From Armillaria gallica (lineage: Eukaryota; Basidiomycota; Agaricomycetes; Agaricales; Physalacriaceae), in contig JBANDB010000016.1 of NCBI GenBank assembly GCA_037576215.1, positions 62,001-126,000 of the forward strand: a stretch of 64,000 nucleotides of DNA, in the 5' to 3' direction. Below are positions 49,330-61,139 of the stretch, piece after piece. Numbering within the stretch: position 1 is the first letter of the stretch; every line of letters starts with the position of its first letter. The notes beneath the pieces are model-generated. The model saw nothing but the letters and a program-made list of their open reading frames with translations, was not told the origin of the DNA and ran no database searches. The position numbers and the translations under genes are program-made.

Positions 49330-50858
49330 TGGGCATAATACTGTCCGGAAAATCAGATGGGGCCGAGCATACACACAAGATGGGATATTGGATACATTCA
49401 GGCACAAGTTACCATTGTATCCTCTGATATACTCAACGAGATTCAAATTCATGCTCAAGTTGCGACATCTCTGCCCATAAATTTCATCACAAGTCAGGGA
49501 CTTGTCCTTTTTAGCGCAAGTTTTATCCTCTCTTGGCAACAATCACAAGTTGACCTTACACCGTTTCTTTTGAAGACATTATTTCTCAGTATTTGGTTCA
49601 GGGTAATGCATAAGTGAGTCTCCGAGTCTCCGTTTTGAAATTCCCTCAATATGCCTGGTTTTAGGGTTGCATCCGCATGTTCAGCCTTAATGCGAGGCAG
49701 TATCTATTCTGATGGCTATTTAAGCTTCTGCCTATGACTATGTAGATCACTCATGTTCAGACTAATCTCATGTAGCTTAAAATATGCTGCGGTGAACGTG
49801 TTTCAAAGTAAAATATTATCTATGGCCTTGATATCTTCCATGGATAATATAACCAGTGCCCATCTGCGTCGGGTCAGACCTTACTTGTGAATGGAGGGAA
49901 GGACATATAAGAAGTACCTTGACTGTTCTACCTAGATACTTAAACAGTACATGAAAGGCTGTTTTTTCTACGATGATGACTGGTAAACGCTACCTTACCT
50001 GTACCACTTAGTCAGGCAGATATGTGGTTTCTTGACATGGACAATTTTAGGCAGGCGCAATGACAGTAAGGGAACTTTCATGGACAGTGGTAAGAAGAGA
50101 TTGTAGTCAGAGATTGGCCAGTGGGCTGGCTCAATTTCAGACCGCGTAGTGAGGAGAAGGGAGGGGAATTATTTGTGGAATGAATTTCGTTCTGCACCGA
50201 GCTACACATCAACATGATTTCCTGGCATGGGTTAGCATTGCTAGGGAACCGAGTGAAATACTGTAACTGGAAAACCAATAAGCACGAGGACAACAGACGG
50301 ACAAAAAGCTAACAGTCAAGGGGCTACCGGAATTGCGGCCCGGAACACCGGGTAGGTAGGTAGGTTGGGCCGGCAGGCCCGAAAATAAAAAGTTGACCCT
50401 CCTCAAACGGCCTCAAAACTGCCTTCCAAATATAAAAATGTGAGATATTTAAGTGACAATATGTCTAATCAATAGACCTACAATGTTTATAATGCTTGTG
50501 CAGTACAACATTAAGAGTAGACAAAGTATTGGCGGCATTGCCATCATGAGTCAGCATATGACATCATGTGTCCAAATTCATGTGCATTTCTTATCTAACC
50601 AGAAATGACTCAGATTGTAATCAAAATGATATTCAGTTGAATAATAGTACATAAATGCGACATAATTTCCCATTTTCGCTCCATAATCAACTCAATGTGG
50701 AGTGTATGACATCATTTTGATCACGTGGAGGTAGGTAGGTCCAGCGCTAGTGCACGAAATTTTTTAATCGATGGGAACTTGTGTAAGTCATCCATTTAAA
50801 CGGCTTGTGTTCGAAATACAGAGGACTGAACTCTATTTTCCGGACAGTATTACGCCCA
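49330..50858. mobile_element. Possible TA-flanked inverted-repeat element, ~1.5 kb
   Basis: The sequence TGGGCATAATACTGTCCGG plus a few bases at 49330 recurs in inverse orientation at the right end (ending 50858) with one mismatch over about 24 bases. Both copies have TA immediately outside, as in Tc1/mariner/pogo-type insertions. The interior is AT-rich with only short frames, a GTAGGTAGGTAGG simple run at 50350 and another at 50730, and no transposase. It could be a deleted, non-autonomous element; two independent short copies are the alternative. Confidence 0.4.
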
Positions 50859-51369
50859 TATATGGACTGTGGGAACACCCACATTTTGCGAGCGCAGGCA
50901 AGCACATAGACTGACTGGGTCCCTCCGGTAAATCCCGATGAACCGGACAATACCGGCGCCAGCAAGGAAACAGAAAGACGACGACATATTCACTTTCACC
51001 CGTTGAAACGCTACATAAACATTCTTTATACGCGCAAAAACAACACTGCCAAGTCTCAAAGTGATACGATAAGAAATGAAAGAGATACGACACAATGAAA
51101 CGACGAGGACGATGGCAAAAAAAGTTATCGGAGACCGTAACATTTGCACTTGTTTGGCACCCCGCACCGGACTGTTCTCTCACACGTTAGCCAATTCTAC
51201 TCGCTGCGCTCGCAATTAACGTCTCATTTTGCCAACGTTTTGCCCGCTTTGGCAGGTGTATGGCTATCTCGCCGATCATTGGCCGATCATCACTGTTTCA
51301 CAGTAATTAAGATCCCGAGCAAGTATCAGAGGTCAGGAATAATGAGCATTGCGGGCGATAGCTGACCTG
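50859..51369. other. No confident gene
   Basis: Minus-strand overlapping frames (51183-50833, 51167-50850) are in competing phases with no domain. The MLKL-like remnant begins at about 51370. Confidence 0.35.
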
Positions 51370-51620
51370 GCATGCGAAGTGACGATGGCGTCGGTGTCAG
51401 CAATCGTGTTTGCGATGCTCTCCTGGATCTTCTTGGCAGTCTCCTTGTGCTTTCCGTTATGCTACAGAAACCGGGAGTAAGCGACAGCATTCATACTACA
51501 AAGTATAGTTAACAGAACCTCGAGGAGCTTGAAGACGGGTACGGCGACCTTGGCCACGATTTCGACTGACGGTGCACCGGAAGCAGGCGATATGTTCGGG
51601 CATGATGGATATTGGTAAGA
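51370..51620 (-). pseudogene. MLKL-NTD/HeLo-like domain remnant, unit 2
   Basis: On the minus strand, SGAPSVEIVAKVAVPVFKLLE, an intron-like gap (about 51515-51462), then KKIQESIANTIADTD matches the start of the domain in the plus-strand gene at 54985 (VEKLAKVAVAVIELLE / KELCESITNTVVVIS). The start region (MPEH) is out of frame because internal bases are missing relative to the plus-strand gene. The same deletion is present in the copy at 55.8-56.0 kb, so both derive from one already broken ancestor. Confidence 0.55.
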
Positions 51621-51699
51621 CTTGTGCTGTGGAAATGACGCAAAAGCAGGCGCCCATTCGCAGAGTCGCAGCGCTATCGCATTACGAAAAGGTGCTGTA

Positions 51700-52450
51700 A
51701 AATCCGATAAGACGACTGAAGAACGTGATCATGACAGAAACTTACCACAAAGTGATATCCCCCGAAGAGTCAATGGGAACTTACAGATGTCCGCAAGGCA
51801 AACGACGATTTACCCCGTCTGACGTTATTGTTGTTCTGCGCTTCCTCGAGACCGTCGCCATATTGTTGAAACGGCTCGGTATACACGAGGTATGAAATAC
51901 CGCTTATCGACCACAAATCGTGAAGAGTGTACGCCCAGCGGAGGAGAATCTAATAGTATAAATGGACAGTTAGTAGAGATCCGAGGATAAAAAAAAAGAG
52001 TGAGACTTACTCGATGTATGTCCATGCCATCTAAAACGTCATGAAGTGGTAGCGTCCAGCATCCTGACCGAAGATCCGCCGCGCTTCCCGACCACTTTGA
52101 TGCCCCAATGGCAATCCGCCAACGGCATTCCAGGCGGTGTCTCTTACTCGATTTCTCCACGTCCGTACGTGTCCGTGTGGATACTTAAATTTATCCAAGG
52201 CTAGAATCACGAAGCACAATCGCCCCCAGGTTCATCAAACGTTGCCAGATACGACGGCAGCGCACGGACCAAACAAGGTTCGAAGGGGGCAGGCGTCGTT
52301 GAGCGTAGTATATTTCTGGCACATGCCTAGGGCCTTTTGTAGCAGTGTCTAATACGAGCAGTGGAACAACAGTATAAGGGTCCAATGGGAAGAAAACGTG
52401 AAACTGCGAAGTACGCATGAATTTGGGCCCAGGATATGTGCGCACCTGTT
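51700..52450 (-). pseudogene. Unknown gene X, decayed copy in unit 2
   Basis: Closely related to 56030-56830. Conserved blocks on the minus strand are QFHVFFPLDPY, KYPHGHVRTWRNRVRDT and LDGMDIHR followed by a conserved intron (GTAAGT..TTAG), then a block with PFQQYGDGLEEAQ. This copy has a frameshift between the first and second blocks and stops. I do not recognise the family. Confidence 0.4.
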
Positions 52451-52513
52451 AAAGAAATCAAAGTTTTGATAATGAGCCAGTGCATATGACTATTCAACGC
52501 ACGTTCTATCTTA

Positions 52514-53105
52514 AACTTGAATGGATATACTTTACCGGCGAGCGGTCGAGATCGGCTGCAGTACCTCCTGATGGTGCTCCTTATGGAGGGAGAAGCTTAG
52601 CGTATGCTTCAAGCTCGGCATCCTCCTCCCGCCTGAATCTCGCATACAGATGGAGCGGCTGTCATACGAACACGGGCGCAGTGATAAACGCTTGTAAGAT
52701 ATCTATTGGACATCCCACTCCCCAAGCCTCAGCTAATATGAGCACGCTTTCGAGATCATCAAATGTGTGCCAAGGAAGGATCACAAGACCACTGGTGATT
52801 CGCAACAGCTCTTATAGGACGACATCGCGTGCATGGACGGGAAGAGGTTTGCTGTCTGGTCCGAAAGTGAAAGTGCTCGCAGCGAAAAACGGGTGTACCT
52901 TGGAAGGACGAACAATGGAAGACGGCATTGGCGTCTTAGGTATTAAAGATAGGATGATAGGTGACCGAGGCGTCTTGCGTCGCCATCATGGAGGCAATGA
53001 AGGAAGAAGGCGATATCTACCCTGGTGACGGTGCAGGGTGGGCATGAGTTAATGGTCTTGTTGCTATGTGCTCGCTCCGATACGAGTATCAGCATGGAAA
53101 CTCGC
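52514..53105 (-). pseudogene. BTB pseudogene, copy 2
   Basis: Aligns with the intact BTB gene from its start region to about codon 205 (the segment coding KLFKFHRK). It lacks the C-terminal cysteine region, which is replaced by the gene X neighbourhood. Several frame breaks and stops are present, for example in the block that codes TPDADAVLSSLDG in the intact gene. Confidence 0.7.
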
Positions 53106-53949
53106 GGTGACTAGTGGGAGAGAAAATGGAAGAATGTTCGGGGAACGGTTGACCTTAAGAACGGAAGTGTATGCCACTAAGGGAAATGCATTTAGAATCA
53201 CGGAACATAAGTGAACACAAGATTACACACCAGAAGAACCGAAGTCTGTGCGTAAACACCTAGTGTCGAAACTAGAGATCCGATGTCGGGCAAGAATACC
53301 CTATAAAACGGTCGTTTCACCCTTTCGGACATCGGTGTTTGTCTCTGCTGATATACAGGTTCCGGTGTAGACTCGAATAATGCGCTCGACCCCCTCATAC
53401 AGTATCTCCGAAAAAGTTACATCGAGGTCTTCCATACGCTCGACATACACACAATTCCTCAAGAAGATGACATGATATCAGGACGGCATCTCCGGTGGCG
53501 ATAGAAGTACGGAAACCATCATTATAGAGAATGTCGCATGAAGGAGATGGCAACGCTGGAGAAATTTTGAGTAGTCATGGGTGTGGGCGCTTTGTTCACC
53601 ACGATGTCCGATGAGATTCAAAGGAGGGAAAGATAACGGAACTGCCAAACTGACAGTCCGTACGGTGATTATGGGACATTACGAAGCTAGGGATAACCAG
53701 CAGAGTTCGTGTGGGCCAGGGCATCATAGCCATTGTCGAGGTATACTGCTGCACCTGGTTGCGCCCATTGACAGAGCTCTGTTGCGGACGAAGACATCAG
53801 CGTAGGGGAAATTAGTCACTATGAGTTGATATGCAGCAAGCTACCGTCGACCTCGACAAAAGAAAGCTATACGACGAAGAGCATCAGGAAATGGAACATA
53901 ATAACGGTCATTGTCACGCGCTTTTTCGCCATAAAGAACCCTTATATTC

Positions 53950-54480
53950 GAGCGTCGGCTACCCCAAGCGTGTCGCGACTTCGTGAATGAGGTCCTCGAC
54001 ACTTTTACCGCCTTGAATGTGACAACGACGATGTTTCTGAGTTAGCGCTGCTGTATAAACAGTGCTGGTAGACGCGATGAGTGACGAAAAGCAGGATGCG
54101 ACGAGGCATTTACCTCGAGAAAACCGTGCCGACGGCGCCCACCAGATATATGTTCCAAGCACAATATCGAGAACACCGGCAGCAAAAGTTGCGATAAATA
54201 TTATTAAGCTGTCTACCTTTCCTGTCTCATCATCATCGAGGGTCATTTCTTCGCGCCGTTCCCTTAAAGTTAGTTGCCGAGGCCGAGTCTGGCCGCGAAT
54301 ATGATGGATGGTCCTATAAAGACACATATAATAGAGTCCCAGAGAAACCTAGAGGAAAGAAGGTCATTGAAACGACGGACAATGGCCGTGGTGGCAAACA
54401 GAGAAGGAAGTCGTGAGAAAATTTACTAACTGCATTTTGCACGGACCTCGGGCCGACTTCCGATAACACTTTCAAGTTCC
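53950..54480 (-). pseudogene. Small membrane-protein gene remnant, unit 2 (best-preserved copy)
   Basis: On the minus strand, a helix-like segment ending RLGLGN (about 54350-54280), the acidic block MTLDDDETGKV, a hydrophobic helix (DSLIIFIATFAAGVLDIVLG), then PSARFSR at a GTAAAT splice donor (54114). A downstream exon ends SVEDLIHEVATRLG-stop at 53959. The same exon ends recur in the copies at 58.4-58.9 and 61.1-61.7 kb, so this is a spliced gene for a multi-helix membrane protein with no recognised family. Its head-to-tail pairing with BTB is conserved in all four units. Whether this copy is still functional is uncertain. Confidence 0.45.
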
Positions 54481-54984
54481 TCCAACTGATCGCGCGGGGC
54501 TTGCGCGCGATGGTCTCCATCAAGATGTGAATGAATAATTCCTGGCGCAAGCCATGAAGTGGACCAATGTTCTTCACTGCCACATCGATATATCCACAGT
54601 TGCGGGATGAATCACACATCTTTGGATCCAGGACGTTTATCATGATCCTTGCATGATGCCGAGACCTCTGGTGCGTTCTTTTCAATGTGTTATTCTTATA
54701 TCGTTAATGTATATTTTTAGCCCAGATTAAAGCCTAAAACCAGCCTCGCCAATGTCAGAGCGCTCTGGGTCGCGTGATATCATTGTTTGGATACGAAAAG
54801 ACGAGCTAATATCGATCATCTGCTTGCTTGAAGACGACTTTTTCCCACTCTCATGTAGCAAGGCATTCGGTACGCCACCACGGGATTGTCTTACCTCATT
54901 CTACAGCACCTCTGCCCATCAATATGTTGTTAGGCACCCACCCTGAGCCCTCTACACCACACACCTTTCTAAGAACCTACCACC

Positions 54985-55622
54985 ATGCCTGCTCTCAACG
55001 CCTCCCTCCAAGTTGCCAGCCTTGTCGAAGCTTCCGGGATACCATACGTCGAAAAACTCGCCAAGGTCGCCGTAGCTGTCATAGAGCTGCTCGAGGTACG
55101 TATGTCAGCCTTTACCTTACAACCTTTGTCTCTGACTTTGCTCCATCAATAGAAAAAAGGAAAGAACAAAGAAGATGTGAAAGAGCTTTGTGAGAGCATC
55201 ACAAACACGGTCGTCGTCATCAGCACCGTTGTCGGTATGCATGGGGAGCACGGAGCCGCGCATTTCCAGGACATTTCTGCAGAGATGGAAGGGTCAGTCG
55301 TCGTTCTCGGATGCTGTATCTCCTCCACAGCTAATGATCACGCAATAGCTATCTCACTGGCATAGCCGACGATCTGAAAGACACGCAGCGCAAACACCAT
55401 GGAATCAAGGGCTTCCTCAAAGTAAATGAGCTTCGTGACACCATTCAAGGCTATAGGAAGCGTGTCGACGACTTAAAGATGGATCTCTTGGTAGTTCACA
55501 TTCCACTTTGGCTTCCTGTAAGCCTGAATGGCGTCTCGGAACAAGAGAAGTTGTCTTTGAGGGCACAGTGCTTGTGCTTAAGATCCTTGGTATATTATGC
55601 CATGCCTAGAGGATACAGTTAA
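54985..55622 (+). CDS. MLKL-NTD/HeLo-like N-terminal domain protein, truncated by a MITE
   Basis: Exons 54985-55095, 55153-55292 and 55349-55622, with introns of 57 and 56 nt, encode 174 residues. The helical N-terminus (ASGIPYVEKLAKVAVAVIEL, then KELCESITNTVVVISTVVG and HHGIKGFLKVNELRDTIQGY) matches the four-helix-bundle domain that precedes nucleotide-binding or kinase modules in mushroom NLR-like and MLKL-like proteins. The stop codon lies inside the inverted repeat of the MITE at 55616, so the rest of the protein is missing. A splice donor after KMDLL (GTAGTT) suggests the original gene had another intron here. In complete relatives the domain takes part in membrane-directed cell death; here that is inference from the family. 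Confidence 0.65.
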
Positions 55623-55749
55623 CTATCTCACAATGCATATGATTGGGAGACACCCAAACTGTATGCACTACTGGACCATTCTGCTTTGCTCCCATACTCT
55701 CAACGGTTTGGGTGTCTCCCGATCATATGCATTGTGAGATAGTTAACTG
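55616..55749. mobile_element. Palindromic Tc1/mariner-type MITE, 134 bp
   Basis: Two near-perfect inverted arms of about 47 bp (two mismatches) start CAGTTAACTATCTCACAATG, separated by about 40 bp. TA flanks both sides (55614-55615 and 55750-55751), as expected for a TA target-site duplication, and the CAGT termini fit Tc1/mariner. RNA or single-stranded DNA from it would form a long hairpin. It separates the plus-strand MLKL-like gene from the minus-strand unit 3 and supplies that gene's stop codon. Confidence 0.85.
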
Positions 55750-55754
55750 TACAT

Positions 55755-55985
55755 GTAGAACAATGGTGTCGATGCCAACAATCATGCTCTCAAGGATCTC
55801 CTGGGCATTGTTCAGGTTCTTTACTTGTCGCTACAGAAGCAAAGAGTAAGCAACAACATTCATACGACAAAGTATGGTAAACGGAACCTCGAGGAGCCTG
55901 AAGACGACTACGGCGACGTTAGGCACATACTCGACGTACGATACACCGGAAGCAGGCATTGAGTGCGGGCATGATGGAGATTTGT
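55755..55985 (-). pseudogene. MLKL-NTD/HeLo-like domain remnant, unit 3
   Basis: Minus-strand MPALNACF, then SGVSYVEYVPNVAVVVFRLL, an intron-like gap and NAQEILESMIVGIDTI resemble the plus-strand gene. It shares the internal deletion and frameshift of the copy at 51.4-51.6 kb, and is cut at the MITE border. Confidence 0.55.
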
Positions 55986-56029
55986 AAGACTTCTGCTGTA
56001 GAGGGTGATGTATAAGCACGCGCCAATTC

Positions 56030-56830
56030 GCGGAGTCGCAGCGCTGTGGCATTCAGAAAAGGGGCTGTAAATTTTAGTAAGATAACCGAAGAAAGTGGTC
56101 ATGCCGGAAACTTATCAAAGACCAAGAACGATATCCCCCGACAAGTCAATGGGGGTTTGCATATGTCTGCCAGAGGAACGATAATTTACTACGTCTGGAG
56201 CTATGGTTTGTACTTTCACGAGGCCGTCGGCATATTGTTGAAAGGGCTCGGTACTCAAGATGGTATGTAGTACCGGTCCTCGACCACAATCATGAATAAC
56301 GTACGCCGGGCAGAGGAGAATCTGATATCATAAATAGACAGTTAATAGAGATCTGAGGATAAGAAGATAAGAACAGGGCAAGACATACTCGATGTATATC
56401 CATGCCATCTAAAGTGCTAAAGCTAAAGTGGTAGCGTCCAACATCCTGACCGAATACTCGCTACCCGTCCCGTCCAGTTCGATTTCCCAATGACAATTGG
56501 CCAACGACATTCCGGGGTGGTATCTCTTACTCGACTTCTCCATGTCCGTACGTGCCCGCGTGGATGTTTGGATTCATCGACGGGTAGCATTACATTCCGA
56601 AGCACAATCATCCCCAGATCCGTCGAACGATGTCGAATGGCGATGGCAGCGCACGGACCAAACGAGGTTCGAAGGGTGCAGGCGTCGTTGAGTGTACCAT
56701 ATCTCTGGCACATGCCTAGGGCCTGTCGTGGCAGGAGTAAGGGAACGAACGCATAAGGATCCGATGGGAAGAAGACATGAAACTGAGAACCAGACATGAA
56801 TTCAGGCCTAGGATATATGCGCGCCTGTTA
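56030..56830 (-). pseudogene. Unknown gene X, copy in unit 3
   Basis: Better preserved than the copy at 51.7-52.45 kb: a single frame (56797-56423, 124 residues) holds FHVFFPSDPYAFVPLLL, SFGPCAAIAIRHRSTDLG and HPRGHVRTWRSRVRDT. It is followed by DGMDIHR, a conserved intron and a block with PFQQYADGLVKVQ. The proline/aromatic-rich start and the HGHVRTW-like block are shared by both copies. Family not recognised. Confidence 0.4.
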
Positions 56831-56879
56831 AAGAAATCAACGTTTTGATAATTCGCCAGTGATTATTACAACGTACCTT

Positions 56880-57520
56880 CTGTGTAAAAATTGAGTGGCT
56901 CCACCTCACCAGCAAGCATGTCAAAATCTGCAGTACCTTCTGATGCTGTTCCTTATGGAAGGGTGAGCTCAGTGTATGCATTGACGCAAGCTCATTTCCT
57001 CCTGCCATCCGAACGTCGTCGCTACTGCATACACACGGAGCGGCTATCATACGAACACAAGTGCGGTGATGAAGTACCGCATTGTATCCATTGCCCCTCC
57101 CGCTCCCTAAGCCTCAACTATTGTGAGCACACTTTCGAATTTGTCAAATGTGCGCTAAAGAGTTGGGAGACCGTGATTCGCAGCAGCCTTCTAGGGCGGC
57201 ATCGTGTACGTGGATGGGAATAGGCTTGCCATCTGGTTCGAAAGTGAAAGAGCTCGAAGCAAAGAACGCGGTGGACCTTCGCAAGATGAATGATGCAATA
57301 CGTCATAGGATGCCTCCGAGTAAGGGTAAGACGGCGTTGGCGCCTGGGATAATGAAAATAGGGTGGCTATGAGTTCCTGAAATACTATCGTGGAGGTGAT
57401 GAAAGCAGAGAGGAAGGAAAACTTGGCGCCTGCAGGGAGTTCGTGTGTTGATGATCTGGTTACCGTCTGCTCGCTACAGCAATCCGAGTCGTATCTGCAT
57501 GAGCAAATGCGGTAGCTGGC
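56880..57520 (-). pseudogene. BTB pseudogene, copy 3
   Basis: Aligns with the intact BTB gene from the N-terminal region to about codon 205, ending at the same place as copy 2, so copies 2 and 3 share one truncation. Multiple stops and indels. The N-terminal Met/GLPER region is still detectable near 57500. Confidence 0.65.
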
Positions 57521-58389
57521 AATAGGTGAAGGATGGATAGTCGTTACACAGTAACCAACTAGATGCTGCTAAACAGAACGCATTCAGCGTTGAGCCATGT
57601 AAGTAAACGGAAGATTACACACCAGAGCCTGGGAGTGAATGCCGCGCAATAGGGCCGGAACACACGAGATTCAGACAAGAATCTCTATCAAGCGATTGTT
57701 TTCGCTTCCATGGCCAATTTGGAGTGTATCTGCATCATTGCTCGTCTTTGCTCGTAGAGAGTCCAAAGACTCGAGTAACGCGCTCGACGGTTCCTCCTAT
57801 CACGTCACAAAGAATTTCGGCAAAAAGCCACATGAATCATCTTCCAAACGCTCGATATAAGCTCGATTCCTCAAGGTGACATGATATCAGGACGGCATGA
57901 GGCGTGATGCATTGATGTCCGGTGGCGATAGAAGTACGGAAACCACCAGTATGGAGAATGTCGTGCAATGAAGGCGGCAACGCTGGAGAATTTTAGAGAA
58001 GCCATGAGTTTGTGTGCCTTTTTTGCCGCGATGTGGGATGAAAGTCAAAGATATAATTGATAATAGAGCAGCCAAACTGACAGTCCGTGCTGCGATCGCG
58101 GGACGTCACGAAGTTAGAACTTAGGGACAACCGGCACCTTTCGCGTAGGAAAGCGGATCATGATTATTGTCCAGGTATACTGTTGCACCTAGGTGTGCCC
58201 GTTGCCAGAGCTCCGTTGTCGACAAACTGAGATCAGCGTACGCGACGATTAGTCACTGTGAGTCGATATGCAGCAAGCTGTTGCTGAGCTCGACGACAGA
58301 AAGCTATAATACCAGGAGCATCAGGAAATGGAACATGATGACGGTCATTATTACGTACCTCCTCACCATAAAGAACCAGTATATACAAG

Positions 58390-58860
58390 CCACGGCTACC
58401 CCAATCGTGTCGCGACTTCAGAAACTTTGTCCTTTCTCCACCTTGAATATGACAACGGTGGTATCAAAAGTGCTGATAGACGCGATGAGCGACGAAAGTA
58501 AGGACATAACAAGGCATTTACCTCGAGAAACCCGTTTCGACAGCTTCCACAGGTTATACACTCCGAGCACGATATCGAGATCACCTGCCGTAGAAGTTCT
58601 GATTAATCTTATTATCCAAAGAGAGAATTTTTAAAGAGCTATCTACCTTTCCTAGCTCATCATCGATCATCATCGGCAATCACTTCTTCGCGTCATTCTC
58701 TTGTAGTCAGTTGCAGAGGCCAAGCCTAACAACAAATTTAATGGATGGTCCCATAGATACGCACACAATAGGGTCCCAGGGAAAACCTAGAGGAAGGAAG
58801 GCAATCGAAACGACGGTCGATGATCCTGGTCCCAAACAGCGAAGGGAATCATCGTCGTTA
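58390..58860 (-). pseudogene. Small membrane-protein gene remnant, unit 3
   Basis: Minus-strand blocks SIAFLPLGFPWDPIVCVSMG and PSIKFVVRLGLCN (58822-58712), an intron gap, DLDIVLGVYNLW..VSR at a GTAAAT donor, then the exon end SEVATRLG-stop at 58396. It corresponds exon for exon to 53.95-54.48 kb but has lost the acidic MTLDDDETG block. Confidence 0.5.
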
Positions 58861-59109
58861 CACAGCGGGACTGCGAGTTCAATTTCCCATGGATTTTCAA
58901 GGGACATTTACTAGAAGCTGTAAAGGCTCGTTGTAGAGGCCAGAAAATGCTAAAAGTCTACAACGGGACCTTCAAAGGGTTCTGCGCCCTGTAAAACAAG
59001 AAGGCACTGCTGCGAGTTATACTCTTAACTATATGTGGCCTCAAAACCGAGTCATGGTAGCAGGAGCTATGTATAACAGCGAGGAGAATTTGAGTAAAGC
59101 AGACCAACC

Positions 59110-59528
59110 AGTCAAACAGCGTGTCTAATCGACATTTAGACTCTGCGTCGCTGTCAAGAAGGTTGAGCAATGAGCGTGGGATATCGCCATGCATATACGT
59201 CATCTTGAGGATCCCATATTCATATCAGTTATGTATCGAGTCTTGCGACAAGCCTGTTCCTGCACGGCAAGCAGGTCACTGAATGGATCATGATATTGGA
59301 TAGGCGATGAATACTACTGGACGGTTTCATTAGAGGTACATCCAGAGAAATCACGAGAAAATGACGCCCACCTTCGATACAATGATATAAACATGTTTCA
59401 GCGAGTAACCTATGCATTATTTCAGGACCGATAAGGGAAACGGGGGACAGAATGCGCACCTAAATAAACGGAAACAACTGGACGGGTCTTCGGTACGTTG
59501 GTTTCGAGTGTACTCTGAAAGCATAAGG
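59110..59528. repeat. Third copy of the segment adjoining BTB genes
   Basis: Blocks such as CAGTCAAACAGCGTGTCTAATCGAC and the GCGCACCT..AACTGGACG..GTCTTCGG and GCATAAGGTTAGCGAAA stretch match 38050-38090 and 38400-38490 (and more weakly 36730-36760 and 37040-37120). It shows that unit 4 and unit 1 were duplicated together with their 3' flank. No tRNA remains here. Confidence 0.6.
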
Positions 59529-60476
59529 TTAGCGAAACCCAGAAGGATAGCGAACTGCCCGAACCAATGTCTGTACTGTCTGTACACTGTCTGGCAACTC
59601 CGCACGACTGTTCCGCACCCTCTCCAGCACCTCCAGCCTGTCATGGGCGAAATTTCTACATCCCGAACATTTCTCCGACCAGCAAACCTCCTTCTCCGGC
59701 CACTCTTTTATCTCCATCGAAAACGGCCTAACTCCCGGCGTCCTCGCGTCCATATCCAAAAACATCTGCCACACCAGGGCGGTCCACACTGACCCGTCGA
59801 CCGAGTTACCACACTCTCTGTACCCTGCATCCTGCTCCATACCCTCCCCAAACTCGTCCCACCACTTCCGGTGAAACGCGAACAGCTTCACCAGCGAACA
59901 TGTCGAGATCCGCCGATGCGCTTTCTGGTGCTGCTCCTCGTAGAGGGATAAGCATAGCGTATACATCGATGCCAGCTCTGCTTCCTGCTCCTACCAGAAC
60001 CTCGTCGCTATCGCATACATCCGGAACTGTTCAGGTAGGCGCAGTAATAGATGCGTAGATGATATCTATCGCGCCTTTCATTCCCCATGACTCAGCACAC
60101 CTCCGAAGTCATCAAATGTGTCAAATGTGCGATAAGTACTGCGAGGCCGGTGAGTATCCGTCGTAGCTGTTCAAGCGTGACATTGCGTATGTGTATGGGA
60201 ATAGGTTTGCCATCTGATTTGAAAGCGAAAGTGCTCGAAGCGAGGAACGTGGTAGACGGTCGCAGGAAGGATGAGAGACGGTATAGTACGCCGTCGAGTG
60301 AGACAAGAGAACTCTGCCGTCTGGTGTATTGGAGTTAGGATGATACGTGGTGGCGAGTTCTTGCACGACCGCGGTGGAAGGAATAAAAGGAGGGCGGCCT
60401 GTCGCCTGAAGGGAGACCATGTATCGACGGTCTCGTTGCCATCTGCCCGCTCCGGTAATCCGAGTTGCATCAACAT
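59529..60476 (-). pseudogene. BTB pseudogene, copy 4 (C-terminal half intact)
   Basis: The start region (MLMQLGLPERADGNETVD at 60476) and the C-terminal half (59966-59529: RRISTCSLVKLFAFHRKWWD, GSVWTALVWQMFLDMDAR, CSGCRNFAHDRLEVLERVR) match the intact gene closely. The middle carries deletions and frameshifts: the BTB core near 60310 has lost bases, and a stop sits near 59990. The end reads through AELPDSV without the stop used in the intact gene. Confidence 0.75.
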
Positions 60477-61139
60477 GAAGACACGCGGACTGACAGCAGG
60501 TTAAAAGGCAATTTGTTGAAAAGTTAACATCTGGACGCTGCTAAACAGGACGCATTCTAAGTCAAGTAGCATAAGTTAATGGAGGATCACACACCAGAAC
60601 CTCCCTGCGGTACATCGCGCATCTTTCATGCGCTCGATATACGTCCGATCCCCCAAAAAGGTGACATGAAACCGGGACGGAACAAGACCTGATCTCCGGT
60701 GGCGATAGAAGTACCGAAACTTCAAAAATGGAGAATGTCGCGTAGAGCAGATGGTAACGCTGGAGTGGTTTCGAGTAGCCGTATGTTTGTGTATATTTTT
60801 CGCCACGATGTGCGGTGAGATTCAGAGATGCCCTGGTATTCGTGCTGTTACCGGGGTAAGGTCAAGAGGTAAGGAAAGATAATGGATCTGCCAAACGGAC
60901 AGTCTGTGCGGCGATTATGGAACGTCACGAAGCCAGAGAAACTGGCACCCATTGCGTAAGCCAGCGCATAATTGCTATAGTCCATGTTCTGCCGTTTGTC
61001 AGAGCTCTGATGTGGACAAACTGGCTTCAGTGATGGCCAGGATTAGTTACTGTATGCCGCAAGCCGCTGTTGAGTTGAACGAAAGGAAGCTATACCATGA
61101 AACACATCAGGAAATGGAAATTAATGACGGTTATTGTCA

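Noticed and set aside
50340..50370. GTAGGTAGGTAGG run as a telomere-like or CRISPR-like repeat
   Set aside because: Only three to four units of a simple tetranucleotide, with no spacers or array.
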